From contig WLDZ01000022.1 in the NCBI GenBank assembly GCA_009704515.1, forward strand, positions 1 through 10,942: a stretch of 10,942 bases of DNA. Direction: 5' to 3'. A program made the position numbers and the translations under genes. Source of the DNA: Actinomycetota bacterium. GTDB lineage: Bacteria > Actinomycetota > Actinomycetes > Nanopelagicales > Nanopelagicaceae. The stretch's first letter is position 1. The number at the start of each line of letters is the position of its first letter. Of the stretch, positions 1 to 8,484 are shown piece by piece. A model generated the notes under the pieces. It made no database searches. It saw only the letters and a program-made list of their open reading frames with translations, and was not told the DNA's origin.

Positions 1-2145
1 ATGATTGCGGCAACGGATTTATTATCACTCACATTACTAAAGCCGCCGGGGGAGTGGGGCGCTGATATTTCGGTAGGAACCTCACAACGCTTCGGGGTAC
101 CAATGGGCTTTGGTGGTCCGCATGCAGGATTTCTTGCGGTTCGTAATGGTTTAGAGCGATCAATGCCAGGCCGTCTCGTCGGTCAAAGCATCGATAGCAC
201 TGGACTTCCAGCATTTCGATTAGCGTTACAGACGCGCGAACAACATATTAGACGCGATAAAGCAACATCAAATATTTGCACCGCTCAAGTACTTCTTGCC
301 AATATGAGCGCCTTCTATGCGATGTGGCATGGTCCGCAGGGCCTTAAGTCGATTGCAAATCGAGTGCACACTTTTGCTTCTCGTTTACAAGGTGCCGCCT
401 TTGCCCAAGGTCGCACGAATAATCAGAATATCTTTGATACCGTAACTATCTCTGTGGCTGATCTAGATAAAGTGCGCGAGAAATCCGAAGCGCTTGCTAT
501 TAACTTCTCTTATCCTGGGGGAGAGGTTCTCAGAGTTTCTTTCGACGAAGAAAGTACTGAAGAACTTTTCCAGCAAGTTCTCCAACTCCTTGAGCTCTCT
601 GAGGCAAAGGCTCTTGAGCGGGATGTGATGTTCAATCGGTCATCCTCTTTCTTGACTCATCCTCTCTTCAATACCAATCATTCCGAGACAGCGATGATGC
701 GTTATCTGCGGAATCTTGCCGATAGAGATCTAGCTCTTGATAGAACGATGATTCCATTGGGGTCATGCACCATGAAGCTCAATAGCGTTACCGAAATGGA
801 AGCAGTCACATGGCCAGAATTCTCAGCGTTACATCCATTCGCGCCAGCGCAACAAAGTGCAGGTTCACGTAAATTAATCGAGCAACTTTCCAAGTGGCTC
901 ACAACGATTACTGGATATGACGCAGTTTCTCTTCAGCCAAATGCAGGCAGTCAAGGAGAATTCGCAGGCCTGCTTGCTATTCGAAATTATCATGATTCAA
1001 GGGGTGATTCCAAGCGCAATATCTGCCTAATTCCTTCGAGTGCACACGGGACCAACGCCGCAAGTGCGGTTATGGCAGGAATGAAAGTAGTCGTCATCGA
1101 ATGTGATGCAGATGGAAATGTTTCGGTTGCAGACATCGAGGAGAAAATCGCGCAGTACAGTGATACTTTGGCGGCGCTGATGATCACCTATCCGAGCACT
1201 CACGGGGTCTTTGAGAGCGCGGTATCTCAGATTTGCGAGCTAATACATGACGCAGGTGGTCAGGTCTATGTTGATGGAGCAAATCTCAATGCACTTGTCG
1301 GTATCGCTCAACCTGGAAAATTCGGCGCCGATGTTTCGCACTTGAATCTACATAAAACATTTGCGATTCCACACGGTGGCGGGGGACCGGGAGTAGGTCC
1401 CGTTATTGCGCGAGCGCATTTGGCGCCCTTCCTTCCGAATCACCCACTTGACATCACTGCGGGGCCAATATCTGGGCCAGGACCAGTTTCTGGTGCACCG
1501 TTTGGTTCAGCTAGCATCTTGCCAATTTCGTGGGCTTATATTCGATTGCTTGGGGGAGCAGGGTTAACCAGAGCAACTCAGATTGCTATCCTGTCTGCCA
1601 ATTACATTGCATCGCGCCTGCAAAGTTCATATCCGATTCTCTACACCGGTCAGAATCAACGAGTTGCCCATGAGTGCATTCTCGATATTCGCGAGATAAC
1701 CAAGGTCTCTGGAATTGGTGTTGATGACATAGCAAAGCGCCTTATGGATTATGGCTTCCATGCCCCGACTATGTCTTTTCCTGTTGCCGGAACTCTGATG
1801 ATTGAACCGACTGAATCAGAGGACATTCGCGAGATAGAACGCTTTATTGATGCCATGATCGCAATCCGTGGCGAGATTGAAGCGATAATCAGTGGTGAGA
1901 TTTCGGTCGATGATTCACCGCTCCGTCACGCCCCTCACACCTCGATTTCAGTCTCGTCTACACAGTGGGATCGACGCTATAGCCGCGAAACAGGGGGTTA
2001 TCCCAAGGCTTTGCAGGGCTATATAGAGGGCGAAATCATCGGTTCTCGAATGAAGTACTGGCCACCAGTCTCTCGTATTGACGGGGCCCATGGGGATAGA
2101 AATCTAATCTGCGCCTGTGCCCCAGTCAGCGACTACGCCGAGTAA
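1..2145 (+). CDS. gcvP: Glycine dehydrogenase (decarboxylating), glycine cleavage system P-protein, 5'-truncated by window edge
   Basis: This is the P-protein of the glycine cleavage system. It is a cytoplasmic PLP enzyme that decarboxylates glycine and passes the aminomethyl group to the lipoyl arm of GcvH. The visible 714 residues are clearly Gcv[15 protein letters not shown] (about 31-44), [11 protein letters not shown] (251-261), SAHGTN (347-352) and NLHKTF followed by a glycine-rich loop, where Lys452 (visible numbering) should bind PLP. The C-terminus has the family ending, with [10 protein letters not shown] and GDRNLICAC. Full-length proteins are around 950 residues, so roughly 240 N-terminal residues lie upstream; the ATG at position 1 is an internal Met, not the true start. 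The segment between the late Y-P and W-P-P motifs (about residues 668-687) seems roughly nine residues longer than the homologues I remember. The gene converges on ppm1 with a 31-base spacer. No other glycine cleavage gene is visible here. Confidence 0.97.
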   Translation: MIAATDLLSLTLLKPPGEWGADISVGTSQRFGVPMGFGGPHAGFLAVRNGLERSMPGRLVGQSIDSTGLPAFRLALQTREQHIRRDKATSNICTAQVLLANMSAFYAMWHGPQGLKSIANRVHTFASRLQGAAFAQGRTNNQNIFDTVTISVADLDKVREKSEALAINFSYPGGEVLRVSFDEESTEELFQQVLQLLELSEAKALERDVMFNRSSSFLTHPLFNTNHSETAMMRYLRNLADRDLALDRTMIPLGSCTMKLNSVTEMEAVTWPEFSALHPFAPAQQSAGSRKLIEQLSKWLTTITGYDAVSLQPNAGSQGEFAGLLAIRNYHDSRGDSKRNICLIPSSAHGTNAASAVMAGMKVVVIECDADGNVSVADIEEKIAQYSDTLAALMITYPSTHGVFESAVSQICELIHDAGGQVYVDGANLNALVGIAQPGKFGADVSHLNLHKTFAIPHGGGGPGVGPVIARAHLAPFLPNHPLDITAGPISGPGPVSGAPFGSASILPISWAYIRLLGGAGLTRATQIAILSANYIASRLQSSYPILYTGQNQRVAHECILDIREITKVSGIGVDDIAKRLMDYGFHAPTMSFPVAGTLMIEPTESEDIREIERFIDAMIAIRGEIEAIISGEISVDDSPLRHAPHTSISVSSTQWDRRYSRETGGYPKALQGYIEGEIIGSRMKYWPPVSRIDGAHGDRNLICACAPVSDYAE

Positions 2146-2148
2146 AAC

Positions 2149-2160
2149 TCCCTTGGGGGA
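2149..2160. terminator. Weak hairpin in the convergent gcvP/ppm1 spacer, possible bidirectional terminator
   Basis: In the 31-base spacer between the two convergent stop codons, TCCC (2149-2152) can pair with GGGA (2157-2160) around a TTGG loop. Read on the minus strand, the stem is followed by GTTTTA, which is slightly terminator-like. The stem is only four pairs and the U-run is short, so this is a weak candidate. Nothing better is visible in the spacer. Confidence 0.2.
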
Positions 2161-2176
2161 CTAGGCTAAATTCCTC

Positions 2177-2923
2177 TTACTTTACATAATGTAACTTATC
2201 GGCACTACGGCCAAGCCTACGCTGGAGCCCCCAGATGCTCGTTTGCCTTAAGGCTTCAAAGACGATGCTTCGGCTCATCTTTGATACACCGTTAACTCTT
2301 TCTATGAAAGTTATAGGAACCTCAATGACTGATGCATCCGCTGCAAGACTTGCGATAACCATTTGAATTTGAAAACAGTATCCAGTTGAATCAATTGCGT
2401 CGAAGTTCAATTTTCGCAATAGCGGAACCGAGTAAGCCCTAAATCCACCTGTGAGATCAGCTAGCGGGATACCTAGCGCTGCTCTAGCAAAGGCGGTTCC
2501 GCCTTTGGAGAGAAACCTTCGATGGAGAGGCCAATTGACGACTGAACCTCCAGGCATCCAGCGGGTACCTAATGTTAGAGAGAGATTTGATGGATGTTGG
2601 GCGCCCAAAATTGATTCCAAATCACTTACTTGATGTGAGCCATCGCCATCCATAGTGATTACATAGTTGTAATTATCACTCATAAGAACAGAGGAAATTC
2701 CTGCACGGTAAGCGGCGCCGAGCCCTGACTTAGATGGTCTGTGAAGAATATCTACAAATGGATAGTCATAACTGTCAACAAGATCTGCAGTTCCATCGGG
2801 TGAATTATCGTCAATAATCAGAACATCAAAATCTATATTGCGATGCAGTACTTCGAGTTCACTCAGTAAGACGAGAATAGCTTCAGCTTCATTGAAGGTT
2901 GGAATAAGAATAATCGGTTTCAT
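2177..2923 (-). CDS. ppm1: Polyprenol monophosphomannose synthase (dolichol-phosphate mannosyltransferase, GT2 family)
   Basis: This enzyme should transfer mannose from GDP-mannose to a polyprenyl phosphate at the inner face of the membrane. The product is the lipid-linked mannose donor for protein O-mannosylation and lipoglycans in actinobacteria. The 248 residues form a single GT-A glycosyltransferase domain: an N-terminal strand followed by NEAE (11-14), VLIIDDNSPDGTAD (34-47), the metal-binding DxD as MDGDGSH (91-97), LTGGFRAY (157-164) and the family signature ERVNGVSKMS (208-217). No transmembrane segment is apparent, so membrane attachment must be peripheral or through a partner. The obvious partner is Lnt, encoded just upstream: its TAG stop lies only three bases before this ATG. 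In M. tuberculosis the two are one polypeptide. A purine-rich AGAAAGGA lies somewhat far upstream of the start, inside the lnt end, so translational coupling is likely. This is the last gene of the minus-strand run. Confidence 0.93.
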   Translation of the reverse strand: MKPIILIPTFNEAEAILVLLSELEVLHRNIDFDVLIIDDNSPDGTADLVDSYDYPFVDILHRPSKSGLGAAYRAGISSVLMSDNYNYVITMDGDGSHQVSDLESILGAQHPSNLSLTLGTRWMPGGSVVNWPLHRRFLSKGGTAFARAALGIPLADLTGGFRAYSVPLLRKLNFDAIDSTGYCFQIQMVIASLAADASVIEVPITFIERVNGVSKMSRSIVFEALRQTSIWGLQRRLGRSADKLHYVK

Positions 2924-2926
2924 GAT

Positions 2927-4330
2927 CTAGTGATTATCCTTTCTGCGAAGAGATGTTATAGACCATAGTAGTGAGAGTACGAGCGTCGCAACAGGTGCGT
3001 ATCCCCCCAGATAATCTGCGATTGTTCTCTTTGAGAGAATCAACGCATCACCTGAAAGAGAGCCAATATCTCCATCATCTAGCGAATCGATAACCTCTCC
3101 CCTGGCATCAATAATTGCAGAAGGCCCAGTTGTTGATATTGAAACTATCTCTCGATGATGTTCAAGGGCGCGAAGTCGAGTGATTGCAAGTTGCTGATCG
3201 CCTTCTGCGGTTCCTGCAAAAGTTGCGCTATTAGTGTGAACAACTATCAAACCACTTGATTTTGCGGCTTCTCTGACAATACCGTCATTGATTATTTCGA
3301 AACAGATAATTGATGAAATCTTGGATCCAGAGACAGAATGGACTTTTAGTTCCTGACCTGCTTCAAAGTCATTTACTCTTTCTGCGTAAGGAGAGATAAA
3401 TTCGGAGATAGAACGCAGTGGTATGTACTCGCCAAAAGGTGTTAGGTATCTTTTAAAGTACATCGAACCAATGGATTTATCTTCCTTAAACAAGATGGCA
3501 GCATTAATAGGTCCATTTGATAGAACAGCACCAGCAAGCAATGGAACGCCAGTCTTGTCGATTAATTCATTCACTTTCTCCCTGACTATCAAATTTTCCA
3601 AGGGATCAATATCGATTGCATTTTCAGGCCAAATTATTAGATCTTCACTGCCCTTTACACTTCGGTAGCTTTCATCAAGATGCATATTGAGCACACCCAT
3701 GGCGCGAGAGTTGAAATCTAATCCTTTCGAGGGTGTACCACCCTGTATTGCAGCAAAGCGCAACGATCGCTCCCCATTTGAATCAGGAATTAAAGATACA
3801 AGAGAGGGAAAGATAGCCAGTATTAGAAGAACGAGCGCAACGCTTCTCTTCCTCATTATAAGCAGATACGAGAGAAGCAATGTCGAAAATGATAGGAAGA
3901 GGACTCCCCCAATAGTGACCACTGAAGCCAAAGGCGAGTCAATCTGACTGAATGCGACTCTAGTCCAGGAGAAACCACCAAATGGGAAACGTGCCTTCAC
4001 TTCCTCCATGATCAAAATTGAGAATATAAGTAATGGCAGATTGGCGGTGAAGCGCGCGAGCAAACCAACCGGAATAAAATAGAGAGTTTGAAGAATAGAG
4101 AGGGCTATCCAAGGAATGACTCCTACATAAGCGCCACTCCAATAGAGAATCAATAAATTAGCGGTGAAGGAAAAATAGATTGAGTAAAGAACTGTTCGCT
4201 TTTGTCGCTTAAGGAAAGCAAGATATATTGCAAAACCTGTTGGAGCTGCGAACCAAAAACCATAAGGCTCAAAGGAAGCGACAAGAAAGAATGGCGCTAG
4301 TGCCTGAAGGGCGATCTGTATTCTTACCAA
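2927..4330 (-). CDS. lnt: Apolipoprotein N-acyltransferase
   Basis: Lnt is a membrane enzyme that adds a third acyl chain, taken from a phospholipid, to the N-terminal diacylglyceryl-cysteine of lipoproteins. The 467 residues show the usual plan. About seven hydrophobic segments span residues 7-181, then comes an extracytoplasmic carbon-nitrogen hydrolase domain (about 190-425) and a final membrane segment (about 441-460). The catalytic Glu-Lys-Cys triad can be assigned: Glu236 in WPENA, Lys293 in YFKRYLTPFGEY and Cys343 in ICFEI. The chosen start is a TTG at 4330, which overlaps the end of the exonuclease gene by seven bases. No good ribosome binding site precedes it and no ATG or GTG lies close by in frame, so the exact start is uncertain, but the first membrane segment begins right after it. 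The gene is followed by ppm1 after three bases, matching the Ppm2/Ppm1 partnership known from mycobacteria. Confidence 0.94.
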   Translation of the reverse strand: MVRIQIALQALAPFFLVASFEPYGFWFAAPTGFAIYLAFLKRQKRTVLYSIYFSFTANLLILYWSGAYVGVIPWIALSILQTLYFIPVGLLARFTANLPLLIFSILIMEEVKARFPFGGFSWTRVAFSQIDSPLASVVTIGGVLFLSFSTLLLSYLLIMRKRSVALVLLILAIFPSLVSLIPDSNGERSLRFAAIQGGTPSKGLDFNSRAMGVLNMHLDESYRSVKGSEDLIIWPENAIDIDPLENLIVREKVNELIDKTGVPLLAGAVLSNGPINAAILFKEDKSIGSMYFKRYLTPFGEYIPLRSISEFISPYAERVNDFEAGQELKVHSVSGSKISSIICFEIINDGIVREAAKSSGLIVVHTNSATFAGTAEGDQQLAITRLRALEHHREIVSISTTGPSAIIDARGEVIDSLDDGDIGSLSGDALILSKRTIADYLGGYAPVATLVLSLLWSITSLRRKDNH

Positions 4331-5226
4331 TTTAGAGCTGCAATCAAACGGTCGACGCTTGCGCCGAGGCCATACTCCTCTTTCATCGCATAAATTGTTG
4401 AGAGATCTTCAGGCTTCTTAGGCACATCTAGCGACATTGCAGGAAGTGATACATCCCGCGCGCAATTAACTAGAGTGGGTGCAATCTTTAAGTAATCGAC
4501 TCCCTCAATAATCTTCTTAGCCAGAGATGGAGATAAGGCATCGTGGGCTTTCTTGGCGCCCGCGATGGCCTCATCAACAGTCGCAAAGTTATTGGCAATA
4601 AGCGCAGCACCTTTTTCACCGATGCCCTTTACTCCGGGCAACCCATCAGATGGGTCACCGCGAAACATTGCAAACAAGGCGTAGCGATCACCTGGGATGC
4701 CATATTTTTGCGCAACCCAATCAATATCAACTAAGTCGTGATTTGAAATTCCGCGAGCGAGATACACGACTTTAATATCTCGCTTATCGTCAACGAGTTG
4801 GAAAAGGTCACGGTCTCCGGTAACAACCCGAATCGGACCCTTCTCATTTGTTGCAAATGTCGCCATTACATCATCAGCTTCATAATCATCGACACCGACC
4901 ATAGGAATTCCGAATGCATCAATCAGATCAAGCAAGATAGGAATTTGAGGAGTGAGCGTCTCTGGTTCTTCCTCTTCTTCAGAACCGACCTCAAGTCGGT
5001 TAGCTTTATAAGCAGGGAAAATATCAACCCGCCACGAGGGACGCCAGTCCCCTTCTATACATGCAACTAAACGATTTGGTTTATAGATACTTACTAGACG
5101 AGCTGTCATATCAAGATAACCGCGAATAGCGTTAACAGGTAATCCAGACGGCGAAAGTAAAGTGTCTGGCATTCCGTAATATGCGCGATACCAGAGCGAA
5201 GCGCTATCCAAAAGCATTAGGGTCAT
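4324..5226 (-). CDS. Stand-alone 5'-3' exonuclease (FEN/PolA N-terminal nuclease family)
   Basis: This 300-residue protein matches the nuclease domain of DNA polymerase I without any polymerase part. Such enzymes remove 5' flaps and RNA primers. Acidic metal ligands are visible in the expected places: Asp7 in LLDSAS, Asp60 in CIEGDWRPSWR, Glu116/Asp118/Asp119 in DYEADD, Asp138/Asp140 in TGDRD and Asp191/Asp194 in GDPSDGLPGVKGIGEKGA (190-207). That last motif begins the helix-3-turn-helix DNA-binding element. An acidic patch of five glutamates (about 83-87) sits near the helical arch region. The family is similar to mycobacterial Rv2090, which also lies close to helY. The ATG overlaps the TGA stop of helY as ATGA (5223-5226), a strong sign of coupled translation. 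Its own end overlaps lnt by seven bases. It may supplement or back up the nuclease activity of PolA, which is not visible in this window. Confidence 0.92.
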   Translation of the reverse strand: MTLMLLDSASLWYRAYYGMPDTLLSPSGLPVNAIRGYLDMTARLVSIYKPNRLVACIEGDWRPSWRVDIFPAYKANRLEVGSEEEEEPETLTPQIPILLDLIDAFGIPMVGVDDYEADDVMATFATNEKGPIRVVTGDRDLFQLVDDKRDIKVVYLARGISNHDLVDIDWVAQKYGIPGDRYALFAMFRGDPSDGLPGVKGIGEKGAALIANNFATVDEAIAGAKKAHDALSPSLAKKIIEGVDYLKIAPTLVNCARDVSLPAMSLDVPKKPEDLSTIYAMKEEYGLGASVDRLIAALNW

Positions 5227-7607
5227 AGGTCGGACACCATATACGAGACCACTCCCCTATCAATCTTTTTAATCGCTTCGCGACAACGTGGTCGAAGACC
5301 TTCCGATGCTACGCCAATCTGGTTTAAGAGATCTATGAGTTGTTTGATGCTGCGAACAAAGTCACCGACAGTCATATCTGAACCCTTAAGTACCTGACTT
5401 AATCCGTGGCCTGAAGCCCACTTAAAGCTGGCAAAGGCAAAACCAAAGTCTGGCTCGCGTTGAGTTTGAACTCCAAAGTCTTCTTCGATGCTTTCTAGAT
5501 GGGCCCAGATCGCTGTGATTGAAGCTAGAGCATTAGCTACATTCTGATGGGGCATCTTTGGAGCAAGATTCTCAGAACCGCGACTCTCATAAATCATTGC
5601 TGATACCACAGCAACTAGCTCAGGTGCAGTAAGAGAATCTAAAATTCCGTCCTTGATAGTTTCAGTTAAGAGCAAATCAGATTCTGCATAAATCTTGGCA
5701 AGAATTTTTCCTTGGGCGAGAGGTTTTTCTCCCTCGATGTAACCAAGATGTTCAAGAACACTACAAATACGGTCAAATGTTTTTGCAATAACATGAGTCC
5801 GATTCTCCACTCTTTCGCGGAGACCATCAGATTCTCTATTTAGACGCGCTGCTCTCTCGGCAAAGCGAGAATGCGTTTCGCGGTCATTACAGGAATGACA
5901 CTCATGTTGCCTGAGTGAACGCCTTAAATTATCGAGATCACTCTCCATCTTTTGGCGCTGACGATTATCAAAAGTGCGCTTTCCATCGCGCCGACTAAGC
6001 AGTCTTTCGACCTCTTTGATTTCCATTCGAATCGAGGCGTACTCAGTGAAATTACCTAGGTGACATACGGCAGATTCAAGTTGCTCATTTGCGGCCAGAT
6101 CATTCTTACGAATCTGTTTAACGAGCCCTACAACAGCTCGGTCAGCCTGGAACTGAGCAAATGAGGATTCCAAGCTTGTTCTTGCTCGTTCACGTCCGAA
6201 GCGAGCGATGAGATTGATAGACATGTTGTATGAAGGCGTGAATGAAGATCGAAGCGGATAGGTACGAGTTGATGCTAAACCAGCAGACGTTGATGAATCG
6301 ACAGTAGGTGACCAGAGAACCACGGCGTTGCCTTCAATATCGATGCCACGACGACCTGCGCGTCCTGTGAGCTGTGTGTACTCCCCTGGCGTTATCGATA
6401 CATGTCCCTCACCATTCCATTTGGTAAGTTTTTCAAGAACAACGGTGCGTGCTGGCATATTTATTCCGAGAGCCAAAGTCTCCGTCGCAAAGACAGCTTT
6501 AACTAACCCCCGCTGGAACAGGTCTTCAACAGCGGATTTAAAACTAGGCAACAATCCCGCATGATGTGCTGCGATACCGCGCTCAAGTGCGATGAGCCAT
6601 TCACGATACCCAAGAACATCGAGATCTTCTTCGGCGATGTTCTGTGTGTACATCGCTGCTGTCTTAGAAATCTCTAAGCGCTCCTCTGAATTTGTCAGAC
6701 GCACCCCTGCCTGTAAACATTGCTTAACGGCAGCGTCACACCCCGCACGAGAGAAGATGAAAGTGATAGCTGGAAGGAGATTTTCTCTTTGAAGTTTTTC
6801 GATTACTTCATCTCGCGAGAGGCGATTTTCTCCTCCGTCATGTCTATCGCGTCGATCGCGCGGAGTTCGTACTCTGCGAAGCGCAGCTCTTTCGAGTGCA
6901 AGAATCTCGGGATTAACTTTTCCTGGTTCACTGAAGAGATCGATGAGACGACTTCCAATCAGCACATGCTGATAGAGCGGTATGGGGCGAATTTCAGAGA
7001 CGATTACATCGGTGCCGCCCCTGACTTCACCCAACCATTCGCCAAACTCTTCAGCATTGCTGACCGTTGCCGACAGAGAGATTACTTGGACACTCTCCAT
7101 GAGATGGATAAGAACTTCTTCCCAGACTGCTCCACGAAACTTGTCTGCCAAATAGTGAACTTCATCCATCACTACAGCACCAAGATTGACCAGTGTTGTG
7201 GAATTGGCGTAGAGCATATTTCGTAAGACCTCGGTGGTCATCACCATGACTTGTGCATCAGAGTTTATGTTTGTGTCACCAGTCAGCAATCCCACACGAT
7301 CTTCCCCGAAACGATCGCAAAACTCCTGGTACTTCTGATTAGAGAGTGCTTTGATAGGTGTTGTGTAGAAACACTTTTTTCCACGCGATAAGGCGACAAA
7401 GGCAGCGAACTCACCAACAACGGTTTTACCTGCGCCAGTTGGAGCAGCTACCAATACCCCGCGGCCATCTTCTACAGCGTGGCAGGCTGCAACCTGAAAG
7501 TCATCAAAGCCAAAATCGAATTGAGAAATAAACTCAGTGGTTAACGGATGCGTACTTCTTTTCTTTGCAGCGGCATATCGCTCTGCCGGCGAATCTAAAG
7601 CGTCCAT
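5223..7607 (-). CDS. helY: HelY-type superfamily 2 helicase (Ski2/Mtr4-like DEVH box)
   Basis: This is an ATP-dependent helicase of the Ski2/Mtr4 group, probably acting on RNA or RNA-DNA hybrids; its bacterial substrate is not settled. With the start used here it has 794 residues. Motifs are a Q-like FDDFQ (34-38), Walker A APTGAGKT (55-62), TTPIKALSNQK (82-92), DEVH (148-151), SAT (179-181), GIAAHHAGLLP (344-354) and QLTGRAGRRGID (412-423). A basic insert lies around 243-266. A charged, probably coiled-coil region follows (about 495-610), carrying H568, C570, C573 and H579 as a possible zinc site. A DSHCT-like C-terminal domain fills about 635-794. A longer reading from ATG 7631 is open, but it overlaps the kinase gene by 37 bases and lacks a ribosome binding site. 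The ATG at 7607 has AGGAG ten bases upstream and matches where homologues begin. It overlaps the kinase gene by 13 bases and the exonuclease gene by four. Confidence 0.95.
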   Translation of the reverse strand: MDALDSPAERYAAAKKRSTHPLTTEFISQFDFGFDDFQVAACHAVEDGRGVLVAAPTGAGKTVVGEFAAFVALSRGKKCFYTTPIKALSNQKYQEFCDRFGEDRVGLLTGDTNINSDAQVMVMTTEVLRNMLYANSTTLVNLGAVVMDEVHYLADKFRGAVWEEVLIHLMESVQVISLSATVSNAEEFGEWLGEVRGGTDVIVSEIRPIPLYQHVLIGSRLIDLFSEPGKVNPEILALERAALRRVRTPRDRRDRHDGGENRLSRDEVIEKLQRENLLPAITFIFSRAGCDAAVKQCLQAGVRLTNSEERLEISKTAAMYTQNIAEEDLDVLGYREWLIALERGIAAHHAGLLPSFKSAVEDLFQRGLVKAVFATETLALGINMPARTVVLEKLTKWNGEGHVSITPGEYTQLTGRAGRRGIDIEGNAVVLWSPTVDSSTSAGLASTRTYPLRSSFTPSYNMSINLIARFGRERARTSLESSFAQFQADRAVVGLVKQIRKNDLAANEQLESAVCHLGNFTEYASIRMEIKEVERLLSRRDGKRTFDNRQRQKMESDLDNLRRSLRQHECHSCNDRETHSRFAERAARLNRESDGLRERVENRTHVIAKTFDRICSVLEHLGYIEGEKPLAQGKILAKIYAESDLLLTETIKDGILDSLTAPELVAVVSAMIYESRGSENLAPKMPHQNVANALASITAIWAHLESIEEDFGVQTQREPDFGFAFASFKWASGHGLSQVLKGSDMTVGDFVRSIKQLIDLLNQIGVASEGLRPRCREAIKKIDRGVVSYMVSDL

Positions 7608-8467
7608 GTGAGCCCCGCTCCTGCGATACATTCGGCTGAGACCGGTGCTGGACCAATTCTCTCGCCATCAGCATAGGCGATGCTCGCTCCTTCGATGCGC
7701 ACCTTCTGCGCTCGTAATGTCTTTACTTGGGGATGCTTAATGTGTCTGCCTGAGTAAACCTGCGGAAACACTTTTATAAATTCAACGGTACTCACTGGTT
7801 CAAGAATTACGAGATCAAAGAGACCATCATGGAGCTGTGCGTGAGGGCAAATATTCATGCCTGCTCCATAAGATCGGCCATTCCCAACGGCGATGAGCAT
7901 CGCTTTGGTATGCATAGTCGTGCCATCGACAGTGAGCTCATAATCAATAGCACGAAAACGCGGCAGTTCGAGGGCGATTGCTGCGTTGTATCTAGCGGCG
8001 CCCCTAGGCCAACGCAAAGAGTTTGCTCGTTCATTAACAACTGAGTCGAAACCAGTGGAGAGAATGGCTCCAAACCATTCAGAATCGACATTGCCGAGAT
8101 CAACAGGTGATGCCGGTACCGAAATGGATCTCTTTAGAAGTGCAATTACATCATGGCGCGAGTATCCAAGAGAGCGTGAAAAATCATTACCAGTTCCTCC
8201 CGGAATGATTACAAAGGGAACTCCTGCAGGAACAGCAATCTGCAGAACCAGGTGAGCTAAACCATCCCCACCAATCGAAATGATTCCTTTAATTCGCTCT
8301 CTAGATTCACTTACAACTTCACGAAGGCGAATGGAGAGCTCATTAGCGTTCGGTGCTATTAATACACGGCTATCTTCACCATTGAGATCAAGAAAACCGG
8401 TAACTTCACGCGATGTCTCGAGCGCCCTACCATTACCAGCATTTGGATTTACTGCGACTATCCACAT
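7595..8467 (-). CDS. Diacylglycerol kinase family lipid kinase (DgkB/YegS-like)
   Basis: This 290-residue cytoplasmic protein belongs to the diacylglycerol/sphingosine kinase-like family, which phosphorylates lipid hydroxyls with ATP. The likely reaction is diacylglycerol to phosphatidate, but the substrate cannot be read from sequence. Visible motifs are an N-terminal VNPNAGNG (7-13), the nucleotide-binding SIGGDGLAH (64-72) and PGGTGNDFSR (89-98), then VGNGRSYGAG and AYADGERIG in the C-terminal beta domain. The glycine-rich motif reads GGDGL, where many family members have GGDGT. The gene follows tatC after 17 bases and overlaps helY by 13 bases, with the helY ribosome binding site lying inside its 3' end. 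A kinase of this family between tatC and helY is, as I recall, a recurring arrangement in actinobacteria other than mycobacteria. Its connection to Tat export or helicase function is unknown and may be only positional. Confidence 0.9.
   Translation of the reverse strand: MWIVAVNPNAGNGRALETSREVTGFLDLNGEDSRVLIAPNANELSIRLREVVSESRERIKGIISIGGDGLAHLVLQIAVPAGVPFVIIPGGTGNDFSRSLGYSRHDVIALLKRSISVPASPVDLGNVDSEWFGAILSTGFDSVVNERANSLRWPRGAARYNAAIALELPRFRAIDYELTVDGTTMHTKAMLIAVGNGRSYGAGMNICPHAQLHDGLFDLVILEPVSTVEFIKVFPQVYSGRHIKHPQVKTLRAQKVRIEGASIAYADGERIGPAPVSAECIAGAGLTWTL
7618..7622 (-). promoter_or_regulatory. Ribosome binding site deciding the helY start
   Basis: On the minus strand AGGAG lies ten bases before the ATG at 7607. 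The upstream in-frame ATG at 7631 has no comparable sequence and would place this AGGAG inside the coding region. This supports the shorter helY product. Confidence 0.65.
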
Positions 8468-8484
8468 TGAATTCTCAATTGCTG

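Noticed and set aside
1..3. ATG at position 1 as the true gcvP start
   Set aside because: The sequence following it corresponds to the middle of the N-terminal half of GcvP; about 240 residues are missing, so the gene is simply cut by the window.
2182..2194. Perfect inverted repeat TTACAT-A-ATGTAA near the gcvP/ppm1 convergence
   Set aside because: It lies within the last codons of ppm1, is AT-rich, has only a one-base centre and no U-run. It is likely chance and not an operator or terminator.
6720..7226. Open frame of 168 codons on the plus strand inside helY
   Set aside because: It is antisense to the conserved helicase core (motifs I to III region), has no recognisable domain and no ribosome binding site. 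It is a shadow frame.
7608..7631. Eight-residue N-terminal extension of helY from the ATG at 7631
   Set aside because: No ribosome binding site, deeper overlap with the kinase gene, and AGGAG well placed for the ATG at 7607.
7855..8103. Second minus-strand open frame of 82 codons inside the lipid kinase gene
   Set aside because: It lies in another frame entirely within a conserved kinase gene and shows no recognisable protein features.
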